DNA of 64,000 nucleotides from assembly GCF_014197135.1 (NCBI RefSeq), contig NZ_JACIFA010000001.1:1-64000 (forward strand), given 5' to 3'. Both the position numbers and the translations under genes were made by a program. The notes under the pieces were generated by a model. The model was not told where the DNA came from, ran no database searches, and saw only the letters and a program-made list of their open reading frames with translations. Positions within the stretch are counted from its first letter, which is position 1. Each line of letters starts with the position of its first letter. Origin of the DNA: Sphingomonas zeae (GTDB lineage Bacteria; Pseudomonadota; Alphaproteobacteria; Sphingomonadales; Sphingomonadaceae). Positions 35,121 to 43,465 of this stretch are shown here, one piece after another.

Positions 35121-37219
35121 TAAACCCGCTCTACCAGACTCACCACATCCGCCGCGCGCAAGGCGGCGATCAGGCGCATCAGATGCTGGACGTCGTGTAC
35201 CTCCACATCGATCAGGTTGGTGTGGAACCGCGTGTCGCGCGTATCCAGCCGGACGTTGATGATGTTCGCCTTATGCTGGCCGATGATCGTCGCCAGGATG
35301 CCGAGCGCCCCAGGCTCGTTCTTGACCATCACCGAGATGCGCGCGGTCGCGCCCTCGCTGTCATCGCCCCAGGAAACGTCGACCCAGTCGGTTTCCTCGT
35401 CGGTCCGGTCCGCCAGTTCGGCCAGCACCGGGCACTGGATGGCATGGACTTCGATCCCCGCATCGGGGCGGCGCAGGCCGACGATGCGATCCCCCGGCAC
35501 CGGATGACAGCATTGGGCAAGGTCATAGGCGACACCCGGCGTCAATCCTTTGATCGAGATCGCGCTCGACTGTGGCGCCAGTGCGGCAACGTCCGCGCCC
35601 GCCGATCCGGGCATCAGCGCCTCCATGACGGCGGCGTCGGAAACGGTGCGACGCGCGATGGCGATCATCAGATGTGCCTCGTCGGGCATCTTCAGCCGCT
35701 GGAGCGCATGGGTCAGCGCATCCGCCCCGATCTGGGCGGGCAGGCGGCGGACGATATCCTCATAAAGCTTGGTGCCGAGCGTGACCTGCTCGGCGCGCTC
35801 GGCATGGCGCAGGTGGCGGCGGATTGCGGCCAGCGCCTTGCCGGTGATCGCCAGGTTCAGCCAATTGGCCTGCGGCGTCTGCCCGGCCGAGCGCAAAATC
35901 TGGACCTGGTCGCCATTGGAGATCACGGTCGACAACGGCACGACACGGCCGTTCAGCTTGGCCCCCACGGCCTGATCGCCCAGATCGGTGTGCACGGCAT
36001 AGGCAAAGTCGATCGGCGTCGCGCCCTTGGGCAACTGGATCAGCTCGCCCTTGGGGGTGAAGGCGAAGATGCGATCCTGGTACATCGCCATCTTCGTATG
36101 TTCGATCAGCTCTTCGGGGCTGCCCGAGGTGTCGAGGATTTCGACCAGGTCGCGAATCCAGCTGACCTGCGCGTCGTGGCGCGTCGCCTGTTTATAGGTC
36201 CAATGCGCGGCCAGGCCGAAATCGGCCTCGGCATGCATTTCGGGCGTGCGAATCTGAATCTCGATCCGTGCATTGTCGGCATGGATGACGCTGGTGTGCA
36301 GCGATCGGTAACCGTTGCGCTTGGGCGTCGAGATATAATCCTTGAACCGCCCCGGCACCATCGGCCAGCGGCGATGGATCAGGCCGAGCACGCGGTAGCA
36401 ATCCTCCTCGGTCGGCACGATCGCGCGGAACGCCATGACGTCGGACAGCTGCTCGAAATTGATGTGCCGCTCGTTCATCTTGCGGAAGATCGAGAAGGCG
36501 GATTTCTCGCGCCCCGTCACGTCCGCCTCCACGCCGCCGCGCGACATCAGCAGCTTCAGGCCCGACGCGATCTTGGCTATCCGGTCGCCGCCGCCCTCCT
36601 TCATCTGCGCAAGGCGAAGCGTGATCGATTCATAGGCTTCGGGTTCGAGCTGCTGGAAGGAAAGCATCTGCATCTCCTTCATGAACTCGTACATGCCGAT
36701 CCGCTCGGCGAGCGGGGCATAGATGTCCATCGTCTCCTTCGCGATGCGGCGGCGCTTTTCCGGCTTCGCGATGTGATGGAGCGTGCGCATATTGTGCAGC
36801 CGGTCGGCCAGCTTCACCAGCAGCACGCGGATGTCGTCCGACATGGCGAGCAGGAACTTGCGCAGATTCTCGGCGGCGCGCTCGCTCTCGGTCTGCGCCT
36901 CGATCTTGGACAGCTTGGTCACGCCGTCGACCAGCCGCGCGACATTGGGACCGAACAGCCGCTCGATCTCGTCATAGGTGGCGACGGTATCCTCGATTGT
37001 GTCGTGCAGGATGGCGGTCGCGATCGTCTCGTCATCCAGGTGCAGGTCGGTCAGGATGCCCGCCACCTCGATCGGATGGCTGAAATAGGGATCGCCCGAG
37101 GCACGCTTCTGGCTGCCATGCGCCTTCATCGAGAAGACATAGGCGCGATTGAGCAGCGCCTCATCGGCTTGGGGGTCATAGTCGAGCACGCGGTCGACGA
37201 GTTCATACTGGCGGAGCAC
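35120..37219 (-). CDS. Bifunctional (p)ppGpp synthetase/hydrolase (RSH, SpoT-like)
   Basis: About 699 residues, the single long RSH enzyme usual in alphaproteobacteria. It makes and degrades the stringent-response alarmone. N-terminal HD hydrolase domain: ILHDTIEDTV and the SMKAHGSQKRASGDPYFSHPIEVAG block. Synthetase: YISTPKRNGYRSLHTSV. A TGS domain (IFAFTPKGELIQLPKGATPIDFAYAVHT), a helical/zinc-finger-like section with QCCHPVPGD, and a C-terminal ACT domain (VKNEPGALGILATIIGQHKANI) follow. I prefer the GTG at 37219 (MLRQYELVDRV, the family start); an ATG at 37258 would add 13 residues. No ribosome site is strong at either. Confidence 0.93.
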   Translation of the reverse strand: MLRQYELVDRVLDYDPQADEALLNRAYVFSMKAHGSQKRASGDPYFSHPIEVAGILTDLHLDDETIATAILHDTIEDTVATYDEIERLFGPNVARLVDGVTKLSKIEAQTESERAAENLRKFLLAMSDDIRVLLVKLADRLHNMRTLHHIAKPEKRRRIAKETMDIYAPLAERIGMYEFMKEMQMLSFQQLEPEAYESITLRLAQMKEGGGDRIAKIASGLKLLMSRGGVEADVTGREKSAFSIFRKMNERHINFEQLSDVMAFRAIVPTEEDCYRVLGLIHRRWPMVPGRFKDYISTPKRNGYRSLHTSVIHADNARIEIQIRTPEMHAEADFGLAAHWTYKQATRHDAQVSWIRDLVEILDTSGSPEELIEHTKMAMYQDRIFAFTPKGELIQLPKGATPIDFAYAVHTDLGDQAVGAKLNGRVVPLSTVISNGDQVQILRSAGQTPQANWLNLAITGKALAAIRRHLRHAERAEQVTLGTKLYEDIVRRLPAQIGADALTHALQRLKMPDEAHLMIAIARRTVSDAAVMEALMPGSAGADVAALAPQSSAISIKGLTPGVAYDLAQCCHPVPGDRIVGLRRPDAGIEVHAIQCPVLAELADRTDEETDWVDVSWGDDSEGATARISVMVKNEPGALGILATIIGQHKANIINVRLDTRDTRFHTNLIDVEVHDVQHLMRLIAALRAADVVSLVERV

Positions 37220-37258
37220 GAAATCAGATTTGCGGGGTAGGGATACGCATTGCAACAT

Positions 37259-37553
37259 TTTTGATGCGATCAGGGTGATCGGAAGGCCTTCTCAAGCTCT
37301 CGCGGCAGGGACCGGCACGTGTTTCGACATCGCTCAGCCCGAACGGGGCCGGGAGGAACGGCTGGGGGGCGGTGTCAGGAAACGCGCATCCTCGCGCACG
37401 CTCGACCAAGCCTCACGCCGTTCGCACCTAGCGATGTCGAAGCACATGGCATTCGCGCGCGGGTGGCATCTCGTTTTCCGACGACCCCGCTAGCCATAAG
37501 AAAAGGGCCGGTGGCGTCGCCGCCCCGGCCCCTGTTCCGTCGATCCGACAGGC
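37259..37553. other. Gap between nusG and the RSH gene
   Basis: 295 bp without a gene. It holds a nusG terminator (37501-37532), inverted TTTCGACATCGCTCAGCCC / CTAGCGATGTCGAAGCACA segments near 37320 and 37425, and the presumed RSH promoter, which was not located. Confidence 0.55.
37501..37532 (-). terminator. Rho-independent terminator after nusG
   Basis: On the minus strand GGGCCGGGGCG pairs with CGCCACCGGCCC (one mismatch), followed by TTTTCTT. Located 22 bp past the nusG stop. Confidence 0.87.
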
Positions 37554-38090
37554 TTACTTCGAGCGTTCGACCTGCTCGAAATCCAGTTCCACCGGGGTCG
37601 CGCGGCCGAAGATCGACACCGACACCTTGACCTTGGACTTGTCGAAATCCAGTTCCTCGACCACGCCGTTGAAGCTGGCGAAGGGGCCTTCGAGCACCTT
37701 GACCGCGTCGCCGATTTCGTAATCGACCTTGACCTTGTGCTTCGGGGCGGCGGCGGCTTCTTCCTTGGAATTCAGCATCCGCGTGGCTTCCGCCTCGCTG
37801 ATCGCTTGCGGCTTGCCCATCGCGCCCAGGAAGCCAGTCACCTTGGGGGTGTTCTTGACCAGGTGATAGACCTGATCGTTCATGTCGAGCTTGGCGAGCA
37901 CGTAACCGGGCATGAACTTGCGCTCGACCGCGATCTTTTTGCCGCGGCGGGCCTCGGTCACGGTCTCGGTCGGGACTTCGATCTGCGCGACGAGATGGTC
38001 GAGGCCCAGACGGGTCGCCTCGGCCATGATCGAATCGCGGACCTTGCCCTCGAAACCGGAATAAGCGTGGATGATGTACCAGCGCGCCAT
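37554..38090 (-). CDS. nusG: Transcription termination/antitermination factor NusG
   Basis: 178 residues. N-terminal NGN domain (YIIHAYSGFEGKVRDSIMAEA, PGYVLAKLDMNDQVYHLVKN) and C-terminal KOW domain (GDAVKVLEGPFASFNGVVEE, then EQVERSK). It contacts RNA polymerase, Rho and S10 to couple transcription with translation. Preceded by secE with 10 bases between, the usual secE-nusG pair. Length and motifs are normal. Confidence 0.97.
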   Translation of the reverse strand: MARWYIIHAYSGFEGKVRDSIMAEATRLGLDHLVAQIEVPTETVTEARRGKKIAVERKFMPGYVLAKLDMNDQVYHLVKNTPKVTGFLGAMGKPQAISEAEATRMLNSKEEAAAAPKHKVKVDYEIGDAVKVLEGPFASFNGVVEELDFDKSKVKVSVSIFGRATPVELDFEQVERSK

Positions 38091-38100
38091 GAGAACCCTT

Positions 38101-38298
38101 TTACTTCGCGAGCGACAGCAGCGCGCGGACCAACGCCTCGAAGAACGAGTCGACCGCCAGGAAGAAGATGGCCAGGATCGTGGTCATCACCACAACCATC
38201 ACGCCGGTCATCACCGTTTCGCGCCGCGTCGGCCAGACGACCTTCTTGGTCTCGGTCCTGACCTGCTGGATGAATTCGATGGGGGTCGTCTTCGCCAC
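38101..38298 (-). CDS. secE: Protein translocase subunit SecE
   Basis: 65-residue single-span SecE of the short alphaproteobacterial type. The amphipathic helix FIQQVRTETKKVVWPTRRET with the conserved KKVxWPTRxE is followed by one membrane helix VMTGVMVVVMTTILAIFFLA. It braces SecY in the translocon. Starts MAKTTPIEF. No tRNA-Trp was found upstream, unlike in some relatives. Confidence 0.96.
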   Translation of the reverse strand: MAKTTPIEFIQQVRTETKKVVWPTRRETVMTGVMVVVMTTILAIFFLAVDSFFEALVRALLSLAK

Positions 38299-38713
38299 TC
38301 GTGCCGTTCCCGCACCTGCGTTGAAATTACTGTCAGCGGGGCATGGGTCCGCCGTCGCCTGCCCAAGGGGCCTGCGACGAAAGGTCCGTCCGCGCTGTTC
38401 GGATGGGAACGCGATGTAGCCGTGGCTTGGGTAAAAGGCAAGGGTGGGGGCGGGGTAGGGGTTTGCTGTTCACGCGGAGCCGCGATGGCGCGAAGGTTTT
38501 TGGTTCGTGCGGAGACGCGAAGACGCGGAGATTTTGAGGTTCGCGCAGAGGCGCGAAGGACGCAGAGGGGGAGTGGCGGTTTTCACGGTCCCTCATCCAA
38601 ACCGCTGTTCAGGCTGAGCGGAGCTTGGAGTAGGGGCGCTCACTCTTTCCCTCCGCGTCTCCGCGCGAACCAACCTTCTTCCTCTTCGCGTCCTCGCGGC
38701 TTCGCGTGAACAA
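38299..38713. other. Gap upstream of secE, half of it repeat
   Basis: 415 bp without a gene. 38299-38460 should contain the secE-nusG promoter; 38469-38710 is a family B nested repeat that ends 3 bases before the ybdD-like stop codon. Confidence 0.6.
38469..38710. repeat. Family B nested inverted repeat (copy 3, complete)
   Basis: Outer left TTCACGCGGAGCCGCGATGG pairs with outer right CCTCGCGGCTTCGCGTGAA. The inner left arm (GGTTCGTGCGGAGACGCG) is duplicated by a second arm GGTTCGCGCAGAGGCGCG; inner right CTCCGCGTCTCCGCGCGAAC. It lies downstream of the YbdD-like gene stop. Confidence 0.85.
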
Positions 38714-38896
38714 TCAGCAGCAGCGCCCGCCATTCTTCCCGCCATAGCGCGCCTGTTGCCGCTCGCGGAAGAAGGTCACCTCGTCCATCGGCTCGCGGTC
38801 GGGATGCTTGGCCGCCATATGCGCCACATAGGCGTCATAGCTCGGCATCCCGACCATGGCATTGCCGATCTCGCGCAGGCGGGACAGCCAGCTCAT
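38714..38896 (-). CDS. YbdD/YjiX-family small protein
   Basis: 60 residues, DUF466. Pattern: WLSRLREIGNAMVGMPSYDA then YVAHMAAKHPDREPMDEVTF, with C-terminal RYGGKNGGRCC. Family members are encoded next to CstA/BtsT transporters and help them function; the mechanism is not settled. The ATG overlaps the cstA stop by 4 bases (ATGA), so synthesis is coupled. The Cys-Cys end is typical of the family. Confidence 0.9.
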   Translation of the reverse strand: MSWLSRLREIGNAMVGMPSYDAYVAHMAAKHPDREPMDEVTFFRERQQARYGGKNGGRCC

Positions 38897-40938
38897 TCGG
38901 CGGCGACCATTTCCGGCGGTACTTCGGTCACGCTCGGCCGGTCGATCCTGCGCGCGATCAGGCAGGTGCGCACGGCATAGATCAGGATCGCCAGCACCAC
39001 GCCCAGGAAGATCGCGCACAGCCCGGCGTCGATCCGGTCGTTGAACACGATCCGCCCCATCTCCGCCATGGTCTTGGCAGGGGGCAGCACTTTGCCTTGC
39101 GCCGCCGCGCTGGCGAACTTGTCGGCATGGGCGAGGAAGCCGACGCGCGGGTCGGCTGAAAAAATCTTCAGCCATCCCGCGGTCAGCGTGCAGGCGAGCA
39201 GCCAGACGGTCGGGATCACGGTGATCCAGGCGTAGCGGTCCTTCTTCATCCGGAACAGCACCACCGTTGCCAGCATCAGCGCCACGGCGGCGAGCATCTG
39301 GTTGGAGATGCCGAACAGCGGCCATAGCGTATTCACCCCGCCCAGCGGATCGGTGACGCCCTGATAGAGGAAGAAGCCCCAGGCCGCGACGCACAGGGCG
39401 GTCGCGATCAGACCCGGCGCGACCTTCGACGATCCCCGAAAGCCGGGAACGACCAGCCCGATCAGGTCCTGCAGCATGAACCGCCCAGCGCGGGTGCCGG
39501 CATCGACGGCGGTCAGGATGAACAGCGCCTCGAACAGGATGGCGAAGTGATACCAGAAGGCCTTCATCGCCTGTCCGCCGAACAGGTGGCTGAAAATCTC
39601 CGCCATCGCCACCGCCAGCGTCGGCGCGCCGCCCGCGCGGGAGATGATGGTATGCTCGCCCACGTCCTTGGCGACCTGCGTCAGCGTGTCGGCCGAGATG
39701 GGGAAGCCCATCGCGGTGACGGCCGCGGCGGCGCTGGCCGGATCGGTGCCCAGCACCGCGGCGGGCGCGTTCATCGCAAAATAGACGCCCGGATCGAGGA
39801 TCGAGGCGGCGACCAGCGCCATGATCGCGACGGCGCTTTCCATCAGCATCGCGCCATATCCGATGAAGGGCGCGTCCTTCTCGCTGGCGATCAGCTTGGG
39901 CGTGGTGCCGCTGGCGATCAGCGCGTGGAAGCCCGACACCGCGCCGCACGCGATGGTGATGAACAGGAAGGGGAAAAGCGGCCCCGCCCAGACCGGCCCG
40001 CTGCCGTCGATGAACTTGGTCAGCGCCGGCATCTTGAGCGGCGGCGCCATGATGACGATGCCGATGGCCAGCGCCAGGATCGCGCCGATCTTGAGGAAGG
40101 TCGAAAGGTAATCACGCGGGGCGAGCAGCAGCCATACCGGCAGGACCGAGGCGACTGCGCCGTAGCCGATCAGCAGGAAGCAGAGCTGCACCGGCGTGAA
40201 GGTGAACAGCGGCGCCAGCACGGCCGACTGCGCGACCGATTGGCCATAGACGATGGCGAGGATCAGGCCGATAAAGCCGATGATCGACACCTCGCCGATC
40301 TTCCCCGGCCGCACCCAGCGGGTATAGCCGCCCATCAGCATGGCCAGCGGCACGGTGGCGGCCACCGTGAACAGGCCCCAGGGGCTTTCGGCCAGCGCGC
40401 GCACGACGATCAGCGCCAGCACGGCCAGGATGATGACCATGATCATGAAGGCACCGAACAGCGCGATGGTGCCCGCCACAGGCCCCATCTCCATGCGAAT
40501 CAGTTCGCCCAGCGAACGCCCGTCGCGCCGCATCGACAGGAACAGGACCAGGAAATCCTGTACCGCACCCGCCAGCACGACGCCCGCCAATATCCACAGC
40601 GTCCCCGGCAGATAGCCCATCTGCGCCGCCAGCACCGGCCCCACCAAAGGCCCCGCGCCCGCGATCGCGGCGAAGTGATGGCCGAACAACACGGTGCGGT
40701 CCGTCGCGACATAGTCGAGGCCATCGGCGCGGCGGATTGCCGGGGTGGGGCGGCTGGGGTCGATGCCGATCACCCGTGCGATGAACAGCGCATAGTAACG
40801 ATAGGCGATCAGATAGACCGAGACGGCGGCGGCCACGATCCACAGCGCGTTGACGGGCTCGCCGCGAACGCTCGCCACCACGCCCAACGCCCCCGCTCCG
40901 ACGATTGCCAATGCTATCCAGGGAAGGTGCTTCGTCAT
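38893..40938 (-). CDS. cstA: Carbon starvation protein A, pyruvate/peptide transporter
   Basis: 681-residue membrane protein of the CstA/BtsT family (TC 2.A.114). Signatures: YVATDRTVLFGHHFAAIAGAGPLVGP, AAQMGYLPGTLWILAGVVLAGAVQDF and SMRRDGRSLGELIRMEMGP near the N-terminus; PLFPFLFITIACGAVSGFHAL in the centre. E. coli relatives import pyruvate or peptides in starvation. About 16 helices are visible. It lies immediately before the YbdD-like gene. The 264-bp upstream gap is shared with the divergent cold-shock gene; no catabolite activator site was identified. Confidence 0.94.
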   Translation of the reverse strand: MTKHLPWIALAIVGAGALGVVASVRGEPVNALWIVAAAVSVYLIAYRYYALFIARVIGIDPSRPTPAIRRADGLDYVATDRTVLFGHHFAAIAGAGPLVGPVLAAQMGYLPGTLWILAGVVLAGAVQDFLVLFLSMRRDGRSLGELIRMEMGPVAGTIALFGAFMIMVIILAVLALIVVRALAESPWGLFTVAATVPLAMLMGGYTRWVRPGKIGEVSIIGFIGLILAIVYGQSVAQSAVLAPLFTFTPVQLCFLLIGYGAVASVLPVWLLLAPRDYLSTFLKIGAILALAIGIVIMAPPLKMPALTKFIDGSGPVWAGPLFPFLFITIACGAVSGFHALIASGTTPKLIASEKDAPFIGYGAMLMESAVAIMALVAASILDPGVYFAMNAPAAVLGTDPASAAAAVTAMGFPISADTLTQVAKDVGEHTIISRAGGAPTLAVAMAEIFSHLFGGQAMKAFWYHFAILFEALFILTAVDAGTRAGRFMLQDLIGLVVPGFRGSSKVAPGLIATALCVAAWGFFLYQGVTDPLGGVNTLWPLFGISNQMLAAVALMLATVVLFRMKKDRYAWITVIPTVWLLACTLTAGWLKIFSADPRVGFLAHADKFASAAAQGKVLPPAKTMAEMGRIVFNDRIDAGLCAIFLGVVLAILIYAVRTCLIARRIDRPSVTEVPPEMVAAE

Positions 40939-41202
40939 GCCGGGTCGGTCCTCCTGTTATGCTCTTGACCGCCTTTCTAACCCTCCAGCGGATGCACACC
41001 ACCCCGAAAGTCGGCTTCGGCATAGGCGCGTGGGAAAGGATATTTTCCGGTCGGCCTTGTAGATTTAGATCAGGAGGCCCACATCTCATGCTGCTAAAGT
41101 CGCAAATCGACGGTTCTCTGCTTTGCGGCTCGTTCCTTCTTTCCCTGCACCGCGGCCCCGAATTCGGCCTCGCACCGGGTTCATCATCATGAAGGAACGA
41201 AT
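40939..41202. promoter_or_regulatory. Divergent cstA / csp leader region
   Basis: 264 bp with no gene. The final part before the csp ATG (about 41040-41200) is probably a long 5' leader of the cold-shock mRNA, which in other bacteria forms a temperature-sensitive fold. Its ribosome site GAAGGAACGAAT is strong. AGGATATTTTCCGGT near 41036 is palindromic in part. Confidence 0.4.
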
Positions 41203-41412
41203 ATGAGCATCACCGGAACCGTCAAATTCTTCAACGCTGACAAGGGTTATGGCTTCATCGCCCCCGAAAATGGCGGCGCAGACGCCTTTGTCCATATCAG
41301 CGCGGTCGAGCGCGCGGGTATGATCACGCTGAACCAGGATCAGCGGATCTCCTACGAACTGGAGCAGGATCGCCGCGGAAAGATGGCGGCGGTCAATCTC
41401 CAGCCCGCTTGA
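41203..41412 (+). CDS. Cold-shock domain protein (CspA family)
   Basis: 69 residues. The RNP1 and RNP2 motifs KGYGFIAPENG and DAFVHISAV are clear, with the start GTVKFFNADKGYG. It binds single-stranded nucleic acids and acts as RNA chaperone. The closing QDRRGKMAAVNL matches the family. Ends in a strong terminator, and the leader is long, suggesting mRNA-level control as for cspA, but the leader fold is not verified. Confidence 0.95.
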   Translation: MSITGTVKFFNADKGYGFIAPENGGADAFVHISAVERAGMITLNQDQRISYELEQDRRGKMAAVNLQPA

Positions 41413-41418
41413 GTGTCG

Positions 41419-41450
41419 AAGCGGCAGCCGGACCGGCTGCCGCTTTTTTT
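41419..41450 (+). terminator. Rho-independent terminator after csp
   Basis: AGCGGCAGCCGG pairs with CCGGCTGCCGCT around AC, followed by seven T. Confidence 0.93.
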
Positions 41451-41469
41451 ATGGCCGAAAGGATAATCC

Positions 41470-41655
41470 ATGTCGCGCGATGCCATTTTCTTCCGCAATC
41501 AGGCCGAGATCGAACGGACCAATGCCGCGGACGCGACCTTGCAGAATGTCCGTGAACGTTGCGAGCGTGCCGCCGCTTCCTGGGACGCGATGGCCGTCCG
41601 GGCCGAGCGGGCGGAACTCGGACGCGCAGCGGCAGCGGCTCGATCGGCGCTATAG
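41470..41655 (+). CDS. Small helical protein of unknown function
   Basis: 61 residues: MSRDAIFFRNQAEIERTNAA, then a rather long Ala/Arg/Glu helix. No membrane segment. AAAGGA precedes the ATG by 7 bases, so translation is likely, although the gene is small and there is no known family. It begins 20 bases after the csp terminator. Its stop overlaps the MipA gene's last codon from the opposite strand by 6 bases. Low-sequence-complexity helices are common for such proteins and do not say what it does. Confidence 0.6.
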   Translation: MSRDAIFFRNQAEIERTNAADATLQNVRERCERAAASWDAMAVRAERAELGRAAAAARSAL

Positions 41656-42489
41656 GCCGAAGCGGAATCCGTATCCCAGTCCCAGCGTCGCCTGCATCCG
41701 CCGTCCCCGCTCGCGGATCAGAGGCGAGTCGGCGGCGGGGCTGCCCAGTCGCTCCAGGCTGGTGAACAGGGTGATCGCGCTGCGCCGGTCCAGCGGACGG
41801 ACCATATTGCCGCCCAGCCCATAGGACAGCACGCCACCGTCCGCGCGATAGGGCGTCAGTCCGGTACGCGCCGATTGCGCCGCCGAAATGCCGAAATAGG
41901 TCCGCATGAAGGCATCGCTCGCCAGCGTCATGCGCGGCCCCGCGCTGACGATCGCGCGACCGATCCGGGTGCGATAGGCGGCCGAAAGGTCCGCAACCAC
42001 GCCGTCATGGCCGCCGAACCCCTGCCGCACCTCTGCCCGCGCGCGCCAGGCCCTGCGCGGGCCGAACGCCTTTTCGACAAAGCCGCCGACCTCGCCCGCC
42101 GACTTGACATCGCCCATGCCCGCCAGCGCGTCGCTGCCGCCTGCGATCAGGAAGGGCGAGCCGCCATTGCGCTCGTCCCGGCCGAAGCGGATCTTCGCCA
42201 GGGGTCCCGCACGCCAGCCGTCGCGGTTGACGGCGTTCCACCCGATCCCGTCGGGCACCGAGGCGAAGATCGTGTCGCCATAATTCACGCGCAGATCGGG
42301 AAATAGCGACAATGCCATGTCACGCGATCCCTGCCAGGCCGGACTAAGCACCGGAGCGGCGCCGATGGTGATGCTCCACCCGCCGGGCGCGCCGGTCGCG
42401 GCGCCAGGCGGGGGTGCGCTTTGGCGCACCTCCTGCGCTTCGGCCGGACAGGCCAGCAGCATGGCAAACCCCAAGGTCCCTGCACGCAT
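41650..42489 (-). CDS. MipA/OmpV-family outer-membrane protein
   Basis: 279 residues. The signal peptide MRAGTLGFAMLLACPAEA precedes the mature QEVRQS. The MipA/OmpV pattern is seen in WSITIGAAPVLSPAWQGSRD, LSLFPDLRVNYGDTIFAS, GPRMTLASDAFMRTYFGISAAQSART and the terminal GLGYGFRFGL, with alternating residues of a beta-barrel and Phe/Leu at the C-terminus. In E. coli MipA scaffolds murein synthases; other members are porin-like. No partner gene is near. It converges on a small gene and overlaps its stop. Confidence 0.87.
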   Translation of the reverse strand: MRAGTLGFAMLLACPAEAQEVRQSAPPPGAATGAPGGWSITIGAAPVLSPAWQGSRDMALSLFPDLRVNYGDTIFASVPDGIGWNAVNRDGWRAGPLAKIRFGRDERNGGSPFLIAGGSDALAGMGDVKSAGEVGGFVEKAFGPRRAWRARAEVRQGFGGHDGVVADLSAAYRTRIGRAIVSAGPRMTLASDAFMRTYFGISAAQSARTGLTPYRADGGVLSYGLGGNMVRPLDRRSAITLFTSLERLGSPAADSPLIRERGRRMQATLGLGYGFRFGL

Positions 42490-42600
42490 CCTTCATCTCC
42501 ATGTCATCTGGGATAGGACGGGACCGGCATCGTCGCAATGGAAACGGCTGCGCGAACTTAGCGCTTGCCCCGCCGCGCGGTCCGGGGTGAAAGGCTCGGC

Positions 42601-43194
42601 ATGGCCAGCGCATCCTCTTCCCCGCTCGTCGTCGGCATCGGCGGCACGATCGGCAGCGTCTCCTCGACCGAGCGCGCGCTGCGCACCGCGATGACGGCCG
42701 CCGCCGACGAGGGGTTCCGCACCCATGTCTTCGGCGGCGAGGATCTGGCGCGGCTGCCGCTCTACAACCCGCGCGCAGGCGAGCGGACGGAGGCGGAGCG
42801 CGTCTTTGTCGAGACGGTGCGCCAGGCCTCGGCGATCATCATCGCCAGCCCCGGCTATCATGGCAGCATCTCGGGCCTGGTGAAGAACGCGCTCGATCTG
42901 CTGGAGGAAACGGCCAAGGACGAACGGCCCTATTTCGCCGACCTGCCGGTGGGGCTGATCGCGACGGCCTATGGCTGGCAGGCGACGGGTTCGACCATCG
43001 CGGCGCTGCGCTCGATCGTCCATGCATTGCGCGGCTGGCCGACGCCCTTCGCGGCGGCGGTGAACACGCAGCAGACCCGCTTCAATGAGGAAGGCCGGAT
43101 CAGCGACCCGGCGGTCGAGGGGCAGTTGCGCCTGGTCGGCCAGCAGGTCGCCCGCTTCGCCCCGCTGGCGGGGACGATCCGCGCGTCGAACTGA
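42601..43194 (+). CDS. NADPH-dependent FMN reductase-family flavoprotein
   Basis: 197 residues, flavodoxin-like fold. FMN phosphate loop near the N-terminus: VVGIGGTIGSVSSTERAL; the SPGYHGSISGLVKNALDLLEE motif (about 85-105) binds the isoalloxazine ring. It reduces FMN or other small molecules with NADPH. ATG 42601 chosen as start of a sensible product (MASASSSPLVVG); in-frame extension is possible but without a ribosome site. It runs alone, ending just before repeat copy 4. Confidence 0.88.
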   Translation: MASASSSPLVVGIGGTIGSVSSTERALRTAMTAAADEGFRTHVFGGEDLARLPLYNPRAGERTEAERVFVETVRQASAIIIASPGYHGSISGLVKNALDLLEETAKDERPYFADLPVGLIATAYGWQATGSTIAALRSIVHALRGWPTPFAAAVNTQQTRFNEEGRISDPAVEGQLRLVGQQVARFAPLAGTIRASN

Positions 43195-43465
43195 GCGGCG
43201 TCTCCGGAATCTTGGTTCACGCGAAGCCGCAAAGCCGCGAAGGTTTTGTTCGCGCAGAGGCGCGGAGGACGCAGAGATGTATCGCGCGGCAGCGCGCAGT
43301 CCTCTTTCCTCGATCGCTCAAGGAAGAAGGGCGGCAAGCGCCGCAGGTACGACACCTCCGCGCTCTCCGTGCCTCCGCGCGAACCAACATTTTCTCTTCG
43401 CGCCATCGCGGCTTCGCGTGAGATAAATGATTTTATCCCCCGCCTGGCCTTCGCCGGGGAACAGG
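43195..43465. other. Convergent gap with repeat
   Basis: 271 bp between an FMN reductase and thymidylate kinase, with no gene. It contains family B copy 4 and a CCGCCTGGCCTTCGCCGG hairpin at 43440-43460. Confidence 0.7.
43216..43422. repeat. Family B nested inverted repeat (copy 4, complete)
   Basis: Outer left TTCACGCGAAGCCGCAAAGC with outer right CATCGCGGCTTCGCGTGAG; inner left GTTCGCGCAGAGGCGCGGAG and inner right GTGCCTCCGCGCGAACC. It sits 21 bases after the FMN reductase stop. Confidence 0.85.

Noticed and set aside
34967..37240. 757-codon plus-strand frame opposite the RSH gene
   Set aside because: Fully antisense to a recognised RelA/SpoT protein; no motif, skewed His/Asp/Arg composition.
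38299..38460. Possible tRNA-Trp upstream of secE
   Set aside because: No cloverleaf or CCA anticodon arm could be built; the gap contains only promoter-like and repeat DNA.
40905..41192. 95-codon plus-strand frame upstream of csp
   Set aside because: Overlaps the cstA start, has no ribosome site and no homology that I recognise; the region fits a leader.
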